This document shows positions 1 to 10,400 of a stretch of 31,220 bases of DNA, piece after piece; position 1 is the first letter of the stretch; every line of letters begins with the position of its first letter. The translations under genes and the position numbers were made by a program. The notes beneath the pieces were generated by a model. The model ran no database searches. It worked only from the letters and a program-made list of their open reading frames with translations, and had not been told where the DNA came from. This stretch comes from Guillardia theta CCMP2712 (taxonomy: Eukaryota > Cryptophyceae > Pyrenomonadales > Geminigeraceae): contig NW_005434652.1 of assembly GCF_000315625.1 (NCBI RefSeq), positions 574,356-605,575 on the forward strand. The letters run 5' to 3'.

Positions 1-160
1 ACCTACCACTCCCTCCCTTCCTCCCCTCCCTCCTCCCCTCCCTCCTCCCCTCCCTCCTCCCCTCGAACCTACCATCCCTCCCTCCAGGGAGGTCAGCAGG
101 GAGGGAAGGGGAGGAGGGAGGAGAGAAGGGAGGGGAGGAAGGACTCTCATGTCTGTGCTC
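1..160. repeat. Polypyrimidine tract followed by polypurine tract
   Basis: Positions 1-82 are almost pure C/T with repeated cctcccct-type units. Positions 83-145 are almost pure G/A with gaggaggga-type units. The two halves are roughly complementary, so the segment is an imperfect palindrome centred near position 85. Such tracts can form hairpins, triplex DNA, or G-quadruplex/i-motif structures. No coding signal is visible. The window starts inside the tract, so its true left end is unknown. Confidence 0.8.
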
Positions 161-438
161 CTTCTCTCCATCCAAGAGGAGTCAGCTGACGACTTCTAAT
201 CTTGCTGACCCGACTTGTTCATTACACATGATCCGTGCGTTCCTGATGAGCTTCTCCTTTCCTTCTCGTGTCTGCATGTACACGCAACTCAATGAGCAGT
301 TTGCCATGTCATGTCTTGTTGCATATGATAAGATCAGCTCGCCAGCGAGTGGGTGCAGTCGTCTTCTTCCAGTTTTGCTTTTGGTTGATATCCTCACGAT
401 TATCTTCTCACGTGGACATCAGCTTGTTGGCGTGCAGG
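161..438 (+). other. Upstream/leader region of the Zn2Cys6 gene
   Basis: This stretch lies between the low-complexity tract and the chosen ATG at 439. The reading frame of exon 1 stays open upstream to about 268, so a longer N-terminus is possible. The upstream residues look arbitrary, whereas the zinc cluster begins 16 residues after the 439 ATG. I see no clear TATA box or other recognisable promoter element. Confidence 0.35.
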
Positions 439-3386
439 ATGGACTTTCTACAACAGCCTGGGGAAGCTCCACAGAAGCAGCGAGCATGCTTGGTATGCTG
501 TGCAGGAGACCCTGATGCGAGAGGGACTCAAAGATTCACAGAGATGCAAGGAGGCAAGGGTGAAATGCGACAGAGAAAGGTGATGTATGTCAGGTTGAGC
601 AAGCTTCTGACGGGCTTCACTGCAGGCCATGCTCGCGATGCAGGAGGCAGGACATGGTGATAAGACCTTGCGAGGCATCTTGCATCTGACTGTCTGAAGG
701 TGGACAAGTGCTTGTATGAGGAGTCCCAGGTTACATCGTTGAGAGCTGACAAGCTCTGTGAGGGACTTGAGTGTTGACTGCTCGGCAGCTTGCCCTGGTG
801 CGATCGCTAGGTCCCGTTGGTGGGAGGCAGCTGGGGTGCCGCGATATCTTGTCCCCATTGCGAACAGAGCCTTTGAGTTCAAAAAGCCCCTTCTCCTCAA
901 AGAGATCGAAATGCTCCAAGGTGCGTCGCTGCCCGACTGGGAGGGTGATAGGGCTGAGGCCAGGGACAGGCTTGCTCGGTCTGCCAGAAGAGCAAGGCCA
1001 AGTGTGAGGCCGACAGGCCGTGCAGGTGCGATGGACGGGACAGCACGAGCTGCAGTCCCCTGAAGTGTCTGCAGGAGATGTATCCTTCAGGGGTGCGGAG
1101 ATCAGTGCTATCAGGTGGGATGGAGAGAGTCGCTGGTCCAGGCTCCTGCTGATGAGCAGTGCGCGCTCCAGGAGTACCAGGAGAGTTTGGGGAAGGAGGA
1201 AGCGAAAGGTTTGAATGTGGGGAGGCGGCCGAGCTCCAGGGAGGCAGGAGGGGAGTACATGGTGCAGCTTTACGACGGCGAGAGCAGTCCGGACGACGAC
1301 TTCTTCAACATGGAGCAGCTGTTCTACTGCCCTGACCCCGTCATGAACTACTGGATTAGCAACGTCGACCGTCCGCTCAGGTGCGTCTGGTTGCTCGTGC
1401 CTGGGGCTGTGGAGTGAGCCATCTCGCCTCGTGTGCTGCAGCTACCTGCAGAGATACGCCTGCATCTCCCAGGCGACTTTCCCGACTTTCGATCAAGCAA
1501 CCCGGTTGGCTCCTCTGCTCCTGCATGTCGCTCGGGGTGACGTCTGGGCCGCAGCTCGTCGTGGTTCTTCGGGATCGTCCGCATGTACTGGGTCGGTGAC
1601 GCAGCATGTGGATGTCCGGAAGGCTGACGAGGGACTGCAGGAGAACGGGACGAACATCACAAGGCTGAAGAACGTACCTCCTCACACTCACACTCACACT
1701 CATCCTCGACATACTGATGGTCCTTGTCGTCCTGCTTCCCCTACCTCCTGCCTATTACTTCGTGACTCCACACGTCGCCTCCACTTGGTCGATACCTGAC
1801 ATGGTCTGTTAGATGCTTGCAAGCATCCCCACTTACCTGCAGGAAGAGCTCATGACGGGCTTCGCTGCTGGTAGAAGAGTGTGCTGTGCTGTCAAGAGAC
1901 TCACACGTCATGAACAGTCCAAGACATCAACATCCAGCGGATGAAGGTGCTTGTTTGTCTTGATCCTGCGGACTTGCCAACACGTTCTCTGCAATCTCTG
2001 AAGGCCGTCAAGACGTCGCCCGATCATCTCAACTCAAATCCGTGAGGACGGGGGGAGGGAGGAGGACGGTCAGCGCCTGCTCACAGCGACCTGCAGATGC
2101 ATGGATGAGGAATTCGATCGTTTCCTCATGGAAACATGGGACAAGTAAGAAACGCTGAGCAGGCTCGGAGCTTGACGCTGCAGCAGCGATACCGAGCAAG
2201 GTACCTTGTGCCACACCTACTGCCCAGAGACTGGGAGACTTCAGTAAGGCAAGTGCTGCTCTTGTGTGCGGTGATGGGACTGCAGGAAAGTGTTTGTCTC
2301 CAAGACGCTTGCAGAGATTGTAGGGAGCCATGTGGAGGTGTGGGATGGCTAGCGGGGGATCGGAGAGACAGGTGACTTGTCAGAGCAGGAAGTCCTCTGT
2401 CGTCTGTGGAATCGAGAAGCAAACCTTGCCTTGTCGGACTGGGACTGGTGAGTGACGAGGATGAGACAAGACCTCTGCTCGGCTACATCGCTTGACTGAG
2501 CTTCACTCAGGCTGTGTATGATGGTGGACGACTCTGTGCGGGTGAGGAGCTCAGGTCGGTCTGAGCAGGCGGTGACGTGGCAGCAGGCGAAGGAGACGAC
2601 GATAACAAGATACTCGTGGTAAGAACTCTTGACTCGACAGAAGCATCGTTGACGTCTCCGAGCAGCTGGTACATCCATCGCAAGCAGCGAACCGTCAAGT
2701 GAGTCTGCCGGCTGTTGCACTCAAACTCAGCCGTCCCCCAGCTGCCGATGGACCCTTGAGAAGGTATTCGACGGTCAAGGAAGGCTTGTACAGATAAGGT
2801 GAGAACGAGGGAAGGGAGGGGAAGGGGGGGGTTGGAGGAGGAGGCTGAAAGAGGTGTGTAGGAACTTCATCAAACCGGTTTCGGACGAAGAATTTGAGCG
2901 AGGGCAGGCTGATCCGGCACGCAGCTTCATCTTCTCCTTCACCAGTCTTGACGACTCGCGTACAGGCAACTCGTCGCCCCTTCTCAGCTGAGGTGGATAA
3001 AGTCTTCCAAGCAGCGCAGAACCAGCAAAGGAGCGCAGGTGCGACAGCACAGAGGAGAAGGAAGGGGAGGAGGAGTGATACACGAGCTGCAGCGCTTTGG
3101 CGGATAGACTTCAAATCATACCTCAAGGTGCTTCATCCCGCTCTGATCTCTGCCGCTCGTCCTCGCTCGCTCTTGTGACCCATGCTGACCAACCACAGAC
3201 GCCGGAGGGTAGCGTTTTCATCCATCAACTCACAAGGTGAAGCTGTGATGGAGGATGTGAAGGTGACAGAGGAACAGAGCTGTGCGGGAGAGATTCAGGC
3301 CGCTGGTGCTACGAGCGCAGGAGCTGAGGTCGACGAATGCGGTCACTGCTCTACCTGCAGATCTCAAGACCGGCGACTTCATCTGA
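439..3386 (+). CDS. Transcription-factor-like protein with two Zn2Cys6 clusters, ~494 aa
   Basis: This is probably a sequence-specific nuclear DNA-binding protein. My model joins 439-492, 542-579, 626-656, 700-729, 827-920, 959-1025, 1075-1380, 1442-1504, 1555-1595, 1641-1673, 1918-1946, 2004-2041, 2097-2144, 2187-2243, 2286-2337, 2389-2447, 2511-2541, 2587-2618, 2666-2698, 2742-2798, 2908-3038, 3093-3127, 3199-3236 and 3299-3386. It totals 1485 nt with consistent phases. Two fungal-type binuclear zinc clusters occupy residues 17-48 and about 86-117. After an acidic and Gln-rich linker come a helix/aromatic segment (FFNMEQLFYCPDPVMNYW) and a C-terminal region that may be a degenerate PAS domain (KVFVSKTLAEIVGSHVEEVL ... 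WTLEKVFDGQGRLVQI). The least certain parts are 730-958 (a 38-nt intron is needed) and 2542-2741, where other junctions are possible. Introns at 1209-1247 and 3039-3092 are optional because they are in frame; the model keeps the first and splices the second. I do not recognise an orthologue. Confidence 0.6.
487..711 (+). other. Zn2Cys6 cluster 1 (spread over four exons)
   Basis: Splicing 439-492, 542-579, 626-656 and 700-729 gives ACLRCKEARVKCDRERPC followed by SRCRRQDMVDKCLYEE. The cysteine spacing is C-x2-C-x6-C-x5-C-x2-C-x8-C, the canonical GAL4-type binuclear zinc cluster, including basic residues between cysteines 2 and 3 and the Pro before cysteine 4. The pattern appears only after the three introns of 49, 46 and 43 bp are removed, which independently supports those junctions. 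Confidence 0.85.
973..1108 (+). other. Zn2Cys6 cluster 2 (split by one intron)
   Basis: Joining 959-1025 to 1075 onward gives ACSVCQKSKAKCEADRPC then RRCILQGCGDQCYQ. The spacing is again C-x2-C-x6-C-x5-C-x2-C-x8-C, identical to cluster 1, with one extra Cys in the last loop. The 49-bp intron at 1026-1074 interrupts the codon just after cysteine 4. The introns of cluster 1 fall at different places, so this does not look like a very recent exon duplication. Confidence 0.85.
1682..1703 (+). repeat. Short (cactca)n microsatellite inside an intron
   Basis: A run of about three and a half cactca units lies just after the donor at 1674 in the 244-bp intron 1674-1917 of the Zn2Cys6 gene. Confidence 0.8.
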
Positions 3387-3826
3387 GACGGTAAGGGGGA
3401 CGGGAAAGCGCAAGATACGTGAGGATGGAAGGAAGGTTGGAGGGCGAGGAGTCAATGAAGCGACGGTTGTGTGGTCACCTTTAGTAGAGGCGCTTGCGAT
3501 CACGACCCTGCCTCTCCTCCCGTGCTCGTCAACTTGTTTGCTAAGGGGAGCGCTCTGAGAGAGACTCTGAGGGCCTCGAGGCGGAGCTCAGGCTCTCCTG
3601 CTTCCTCGCCCCGTGTCGCCTCCAGCTCTGCTGCCTCTGCTGCCGCGAGAGCAACTCGCCAGAACCTGTTGTGATATAGGAGGAGAGAGGGAAAGGAGGG
3701 GCAGGAAGGAGACAGAGGAGGAGGGAGTGGTTGAAGGGGAAAGGTGGGGATAAGGCGGTGGGAGAGGACAGGAAAGGGGGGTGGGAAGAGAAGAGGTCAG
3801 AAGGAAAGAGCTGCACGTGAAGGAGC
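3387..3826. other. Convergent intergenic region
   Basis: This region separates the stop of the Zn2Cys6 gene (TGA 3384-3386) from the stop of the ZFC3H1-like gene on the other strand (3827). It contains a gtaagg donor-like site at 3391 and an open frame of about 65 codons from 3471 to 3674 rich in Ser, Ala and Arg. The latter could be an alternative last exon of the Zn2Cys6 gene. From 3675 to 3815 the + strand is purine-rich with many gga/gag units. It probably holds the 3' UTRs. Confidence 0.5.
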
Positions 3827-6800
3827 TCACAGCTCATCGTGCGACTCCAGCAAGGACTTGACGGGAGAGAGGATGCGCTGGGCCTGGCGCCAGTCGCCCT
3901 CTGCCATGCACACTCGCGCTGTGAGCAGGCAGAGACGATGGTTTGCCGGATGTTTGGAGCTCGCGGCCAGCAGGAAGTCTCTGTGCTCCTCTCGAGACGA
4001 GCTTCGCTCGAGCTCCTCTAGAAACACGCTGAGCGTCTCGTTGAAGGCCTCGTAGTCCCTTCCGAAGCAGAGGTACCTGCTCTACCCTCACCCTCGGCCC
4101 CTGAGGTAGGCCCCCTCAACCCCCAACCCCAGCCCCTCCTCACCTCTCCTCCAGCTGCGCATGCTCAAGTCCATCCAACCAGCGCGGGTCGTCGAGAGCT
4201 GAAGGGGCAGTCAAGGGCGCCAGCATGAGCAGGTGGACTCACGGGTAAGCTTCGGCGCTTCCTCATGCAGGAACAGGAGCGCTCGCTGGCTCCTCTGGGA
4301 CCCTCAGAGTCAGCTGGCTATAGCACCCTATCCTCTCCTCTACCTTAGCCCCCGCACGTATAGCGCCCTCCTGCCATATCAAACACCTGCTTCTTGGCTC
4401 GACTAATGATGCCATCGCAAGATCGAGAAGCTGCGACAGCGAAGGAGGAACATGAGCTGAACGGAAGCATGGAACAGAATCGACCTCATCCGATGACATG
4501 CTTCCAGTCCCTTCCCCTGCCTCGCCTTGGCTGAGAGCATGTAGCAGTATGACGTTCCTCCATAGCTTCCCGTCTAGTTCTGATGGCCTCCCCTCCCCTC
4601 CCCGTGTCCATCTACAACCATCGTCCGTGCCGAGCCACTTGTCTCCTCCCACCCTCGAGGACAGCTCCTCCAGCCATTCGCTCAGCTGGTGCAGATGTAG
4701 ACCCGCTCCCCCACCAAAGCCTCGTACCACACATCTCACCATCATTCGCAATGCCTCCTCCCTCTCCTTCTCCAGCAGAAGAGATAGCTTCCCGTACAGA
4801 TAGCAGAGATCCATGATCACCCCTTCTCTCCTCCATGCTCCCTCCCCCTCTCCTGTCTCATCCACTTGCTGCTCGACGGAGTTCGTGAGATCATGCAGCA
4901 GAGATAAAACTTCAGCAGCAGAAGCCTGCGATTCTGACAATGCGACTGGCAAGCTCCAACAAGAGACAAGCTCACTCGCGATGGCGCAGACAACTTCTCC
5001 GCAGGCCATGAGGGTCTTACCGTCCTCTGCATTGCCAGCAGACGACAACCATCGCACCACAGGCTGGAGGATTCTTCTACGGGCCGCGACCTCTCCGCGA
5101 GGTCCAACGAACCTGCCGGGGGAGGATGAGAAAGGAGGAGCAAGCAGCGCGACCTTCTCTCACATCCGCATCATCGCCACATAATCCGTCGCCAACCCCG
5201 GCGGAGGGAGCGAGAGAGGGAGGGCGAGACGATCCCGGCGAGCTCCCAGAGAGAGGAATGCTTCTTCGAAGAGAAGGAAGACCTAGAGCAAGACAAGGAT
5301 GAAACCGAGGCAAAAGACAACACAATCACCTCTGAGGCTTCGACTTGTCTCTTCAAATAAACTCTCATGACAGTGTCCTCTTCGCTGCCTGTATGTACAA
5401 GCTTTCGACAAGCGAGGGAATTGAGGCCAGTGGTTGGACACATGGCCCTTCCTGTTAGACTTCCCTTGCTAGCAGTTGCTCCCAGCATGCAGTGAATCCG
5501 ATCCGGCAGAACACCAAATAGCGCGATGTGAATCTTGAAACAAACAATTACATTGTTTCAGAAACATGCAAGGTCCACACCTGAGCCCTCCACAATGTTT
5601 CTTGGATGGCAAGAGGAACTTCTGATTGACTCGCATGCTTCGAAGTTGATTCACGCAGAACGCCCATTGCTTCAGCAGCGTTTCCTAACTGGCAGTGTTG
5701 GTGAGCGGCGCCAAGGAGCAAGTCAGCCCATAGAGACTGCCATCTTTCCTTCTCCTCTCCGTTACATCCTTCGCTCTCGCCCATTGCCTTCTCAGCTGCA
5801 GTCAGGAACGTGTGAGCGCGAGCACTACCTCCGTCCTGGCTCTGAGCGAACCGATGCCAGAGGAGCCAAGAGGCAGGGTTCAGCCGCACAGCATGCATCA
5901 GTAGCTCGCGCGACTCCCCCGAGCTTTTCTTCTCGAGGATGTCGAGGTAAAGTAGCCACAACGCGACGGAAGTGGGGTTATGGTCTAGCGCATGAGATAG
6001 AGTGTTCAAGGCAAGGTCCACCCTCAGGTTCATGTCGTTGTTCACTTGCGTGTCTGTGTCTGTTGCTCCTTCCAGCAGCAAACGAGCAGCTCGTATCCAG
6101 GAATGAATATCGGACGGATGCTTCAGCGATCGCGCCCGGAGCTCCTTCAACTCTTGAAAGTGTCCGAAGTATCTTGAATCCATCGAGAGATCCTGACTTG
6201 CAGGCTTCCACCTCTGAAGAAGCGCCTCTACCACGGGTTCGTCGTCCGTGCCTCCATCACCAGCAGGAGTCTCGTCCCCCTCGTTCACAAGAGAGATGTA
6301 GTCGTCGTCCCTCGGACAAGACTCCAGATGTGAAACCGAGTGATCGCCATGGGTCGCAGGGGTGCTTGCATCCTCCAGGTCGCTTGCTTGCTCGCCCACT
6401 GCAGGAGCTGATGCTTTGAGCTCTGGTTCGTTGTCGTTCGCCTTACTTCTAGAGTGCTCTGCAAGAGAGTCTCTAACATGGACATCCTTGCAATTAGGGT
6501 CGTCACAACGGCCATGGAGGTCGAATTTACACAAGAAGAGCATGGGGTTCAGTCTCCTCCTCTTCACCCTCAGATCGTCGTCCTGGAGTTCTTGCTGAGC
6601 ATTTGTACAGTTCAACTCAAGCGAGTCTTGACCGTGATCATCTTCTGACTTTTGTGGGCAAATGCTTTGCAGTTGTGCAAGCTTGATTTCAAGATTTTCA
6701 ATCTCTTTGTCTTTGTTGGTAACCGGCCTTTCGCCATTTACCACATCTAAGTTGCTCTCAGCTCCTTGTTCCTGCATCCTGTGTTTTATGCTGTGGATGA

Positions 6801-6945
6801 TCTCTAAGCGGTCCATGCGGTTCCTGTGGAGCTCTTGCAAGGACAAGAGAGCCCGGCGAATGGTCTTCATCGAGTACCATCGATCATTCAGACTCTGCAG
6901 ATCCCTCGCCATCCTCACCAGCTTCTCCTCTTCTACATTCGCCAT
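3827..6945 (-). CDS. ZFC3H1/Red1-like protein: C3H1 zinc finger plus HAT/TPR-like repeats, 937 aa
   Basis: The likely role is in nuclear RNA surveillance. In animals ZFC3H1, and in fission yeast Red1, link the nuclear exosome and the MTR4 helicase to polyadenylated RNA. Exons are complement(3827-4076, 4144-4198, 4243-4294, 4344-5112, 5164-5282, 5330-5533, 5581-6945), with six introns of 44-67 bp and a total of exactly 938 codons. The zinc finger is at residues 139-156 (LCKFDLHGRC then DDPNCKDVH; C-x7-C-x4-C-x3-H), preceded by the basic VKRRRLNPM that typically leads into this domain. Residues 1-100 are helical. From about residue 260 onward there are half-a-TPR-like helices (WIRAARLLLEG, ALDHNPTSVALWLLYLDIL, LLMHAVRLNPASWLLWHRF), continuing through the later exons to KHPANHRLCLLTARVCMAEG near the C-terminus. 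Human ZFC3H1 is about twice as long, so this is a compact form. Assignment rests on the finger plus helical-repeat architecture. Confidence 0.8.
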
Positions 6946-7411
6946 TATCTGTTTAGCTCGATTTCAATGCCAGTCCGCCTCGCCATGATTCATAAACCGT
7001 CGGGAAGACAGAAAACACGCTGTAGGTGCTCCCATTGGGCCTATGGGGTACCATATAGTGAAGATAAATCATATAGTGAAGATTGATATCGGATTAAAAA
7101 GTTACCGGGCCACCGGGTGGTAGGCCCGGCGGGTGAAGGGGCAGGGGAGCAAGGGGTAGGGGTGGAGAACTTTGGACTGAGGCTGGGAAAGGTGGGGGTC
7201 CCAATAGCGGGCCTTGTGAGATACTCCGAATTTGATGTTGGTGAGGGGGGTGGGGTAGGGGCTGACGTCTGGGGTCGATGAGACGGCCGTGAAGGGTAAA
7301 ATGGTAACAAGGGGATGGAGGGGCGACGAGGAGGTTGAGAGAGACATGGGTCTACCTCGTCGATGCTCGAGTCCCTGCACAAGACATTGTCAACTCATCG
7401 CTCACGCAAAG
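6946..7411. promoter_or_regulatory. Divergent intergenic region with a 14-bp direct repeat
   Basis: This 466-bp gap lies between the ATG of the ZFC3H1-like gene (6945, leftward) and the first usable ATG of the giant gene (7412, rightward), so it should carry both promoters. The sequence catatagtgaagat occurs twice, at 7052-7065 and 7070-7083, an 18-bp period, and is AT-rich compared with its surroundings. From 7100 to 7330 the + strand is G-rich (ggggtaggggtgg-type). In-frame ATGs for the rightward gene also exist at 7289, 7301 and 7346. Confidence 0.5.
7052..7083. repeat. Two direct copies of catatagtgaagat
   Basis: Two identical 14-bp copies are separated by 4 bp in the divergent promoter region. 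A paired transcription-factor site is possible, but a chance duplication cannot be excluded. Confidence 0.6.
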
Positions 7412-10400
7412 ATGCTTGCGCTCAATGAACAGAAAAGGTTATACGGGAGTATACGAACACAAAAGTCATATATCTATGATCGAGGGCGGATATTGCAACA
7501 TCAACATTTCAAAAAGAAAGCCTCCAAGTCAGAAAATGACTTTATCAAGAACAAGCAAAAGAAACGTTCTTTTTCACCATTGCATCCCTGTTACAAATTT
7601 TTATCTTTTATTTCACTTCTCTTTGTACAATCAAACGCCCTTAACGCAACTGAGCAGAAACAGGTAACCTGCTGCTATTGATTATCTATGTTGCTTTTGC
7701 ATGAATCAAGTGATTAATATGTCTGCTGACTTCTTTGTCTTGAATCACAGGTGTATATAACCACTATGCGGGTCCTCACTCCACCCATCAACACATCGAT
7801 CGGTTTCTTAGGAAATACAGATGTGCCTGCATTGTTTTATCCGCCTCCCAGTGTGATATTGACAGATGATCTTGGAAATGTCTCCAACGTATCATCGAGT
7901 CAAGCTGGGGTTGTTGTGGCCTTGCTTTGCTACAACCAGCTGGGTCTACTGTTGCAAGACATCCAACCATCTTCAATGTGCGAATGTTCCAACACTAACT
8001 GCTACACCAAGACTACGCTGCAGGATGCGAAGACTATGTCTCAGTATCATCTTACTGGGTCACTGATTGAAACCTTTGACGCATCCATTGCTACATTCAC
8101 AGACCTCAGAACGATCATCTCAGGTCAGAGTCTACAACTGGTCTTCGTCAGATACGTCGAAGGAGCATACTCAGGAATGTACACGATTTCATCTCCATTT
8201 TCTGTTAGCCCAGGTATATTACGGAAGTTGCAATATGTAATTGATCCCTCCAATAATTCCACGAGTTGGTGCACTCGCTGTGACCGAGGACTGTACATAG
8301 CTGGTTCAGACATGTTATCGAAAGTAGCAATGTATGATCACTATGGAAATCTGATGAGATTTTGTGACAGCAACAGCCCTTTTTGTCGATTGTCTCAGAA
8401 TGATGTCAAAAGTGGGGCGTGTTTCCCATTTCAACAAAATGTTGAAAACAATTTACCAAGACGATTCACCATATCACTACTCGATTCAACAAATGTGTCT
8501 GTTCCCTTTAGCTACTATCAAAACGACAATCAAAACCCTGACAGATCCATGGGATATTTGTCTTTCTCTCCAGAGCAAGTAAAAACTGCCGGCATCGGCT
8601 ACAGATTTCAAGTTTTGGCTAGTGACTTAACGATAGTACCTTCTTCCTGCGGGAACATCTGGAATTGCCCTTGTAGTGATTTCATTCTCGGAAATGTAAT
8701 TGGTCAAGTCATCGCAACAACTCAACCGTTTGAGGTCGTGAATGCCCCTCCAAAGTATTTGATGCCAAAAAGTGGGCAGATTGAGAACGTGGACGCTGAG
8801 ATCTTTTTGAAGCAGCCGACGATAATGGTGTATGATTCTTATTACAATCTGGTTGTAAGCGACTGCTTCACCACTTGCTCAGGATCTCTCAGTAACGAGA
8901 TATGCCACAGTTCTACATCGATTCAGTGCATACAGGAATCATACATCACGGTCACATTGAACAACAACGAACTTACATTTGGTGGCAACAAAACAGCAAT
9001 CGCATTAGCTGGAATTGCATCGTTTACAGACCTTTACATAGATACTCTCAGTGCTGCAGAGAGTGCAGCTTGTTCTGCATGTACGGGTGTAGGAGTGTGC
9101 CCAACGTGTCAGCAATGCTATACGAAAACCAAACGAATTACATGTACACGTTGACGTTCACTCTGAGCAGTCCTTACAACCCTTCGCCAGCTACTGTGCA
9201 GGTCAAATTGAATCCAAGAGTGCAATCTCTCAAGTTTCAATCTTCTGGTGCTGTCTGCACATGTGTTACGCAATGCGCGTCTCCCGTGAATTTGATTGCC
9301 TTGGAGTATTTTACATTCTCCTTTCAAATCCAGGCATCTGATTGCTCGGGGAAATCGCCGTTGACACAGATGCAGTCGTCTGTTGGAGTTGCGATACAAA
9401 GCAGTCCAGATCCAAATTCTCAATTATTCGGAACGACGCAAGTCGCTTTCGTCGATGGTACTGCTACATTTGATCAATTATATGTGGACAAGAAAGGTGA
9501 TGGATACCTCTTGGAGTTCAACTATCTTGGAAATTCCAAGGCATTCAGCATCAAGTCACCAGCTCTTTGTATTCAAGAAGGGGTCACAAGCATCAAACTT
9601 CTGTCCACACCAGAGAAAGTCAACCAGACAGCAGGCATTCCCTTCACGATCCAACCTAAAGTACAGTTGATGACTTCGACATCTGTGGCTTATGGCTCGC
9701 GAGGATTCGTGACGGCAAGCATCAACTTTGATCCCGGAGCTAAGAGTGTTCAGAACCCTGGAACATCGCAACTGCTTGGTACCACCATCCTCCAGTCAAA
9801 TCTAGGAACTGTTACCTTCACAGACTTGGCGATCAACAAGGCATCCGTGGGTCAGGGTTATATCAACAGTGGCTTCACTCTCACCTTCGCTTACTTCTCA
9901 GCTACGGTGCAAACTGGATCTATTCCGGTGTATCCCAACATCTGGACCAAGCTCCTGGTTCCCTACAACAAGCAGCCAGTTGGAGGGGTGACCGGAAATC
10001 CACTAACAAGACAACCACAAGTCTACCTAGTTGATGACTATTACAATCAAATACTCGCAGGCAAAGTGCCCGCAAACACTCTCGTCAATTTCTCTTTGGT
10101 GTCCAGCGGAGTACAAACAAATCGTAGACCAGTATTGTTACTTGATGGTTGTGATATGTCGTGTACTGGAATTCCATTGACTTGCATATCTTGTCCTCCG
10201 GTTCCACTTTCACCGACGTCAAATTATGTGCAATTTACAAATCTCAGACTGGATGTCGCTGGCGTTGGATACAAATTGCATTTTGCAGCTGTTGGATATC
10301 CCAGCATAGCAGTCTCTTCTGCTTCCTTCACAGTGGTGGCGGGCCCTGCAGCAACGTTGGCCTGCAATTTTATTTCAGATCGCAACCGAGCTGATCAACC

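Noticed and set aside
448-900. 150-codon open frame on the - strand
   Set aside because: It overlaps the well-supported Zn2Cys6 exons on the + strand and has no domain-like sequence.
3471-3674. Ser/Ala/Arg-rich open frame as a separate gene
   Set aside because: It has no start context and no domain. At most it is an alternative last exon of the upstream gene.
5535-6419. 294-codon open frame on the + strand
   Set aside because: It is antisense to the first exon of the ZFC3H1-like gene, which has a zinc finger and coherent splicing. The + frame looks arbitrary.
9081-9112. 32-bp intron as the explanation of the frame change
   Set aside because: It works in phase but is much shorter than the other introns and leaves ten extra Ala/Cys residues in the repeat; the 62-bp option fits better.
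8902-9112. Start of the giant protein at about 8902
   Set aside because: The residues in that frame up to about 9112 are not repeat-like, whereas the other frame from 7751 carries clear FTDL-type repeats.
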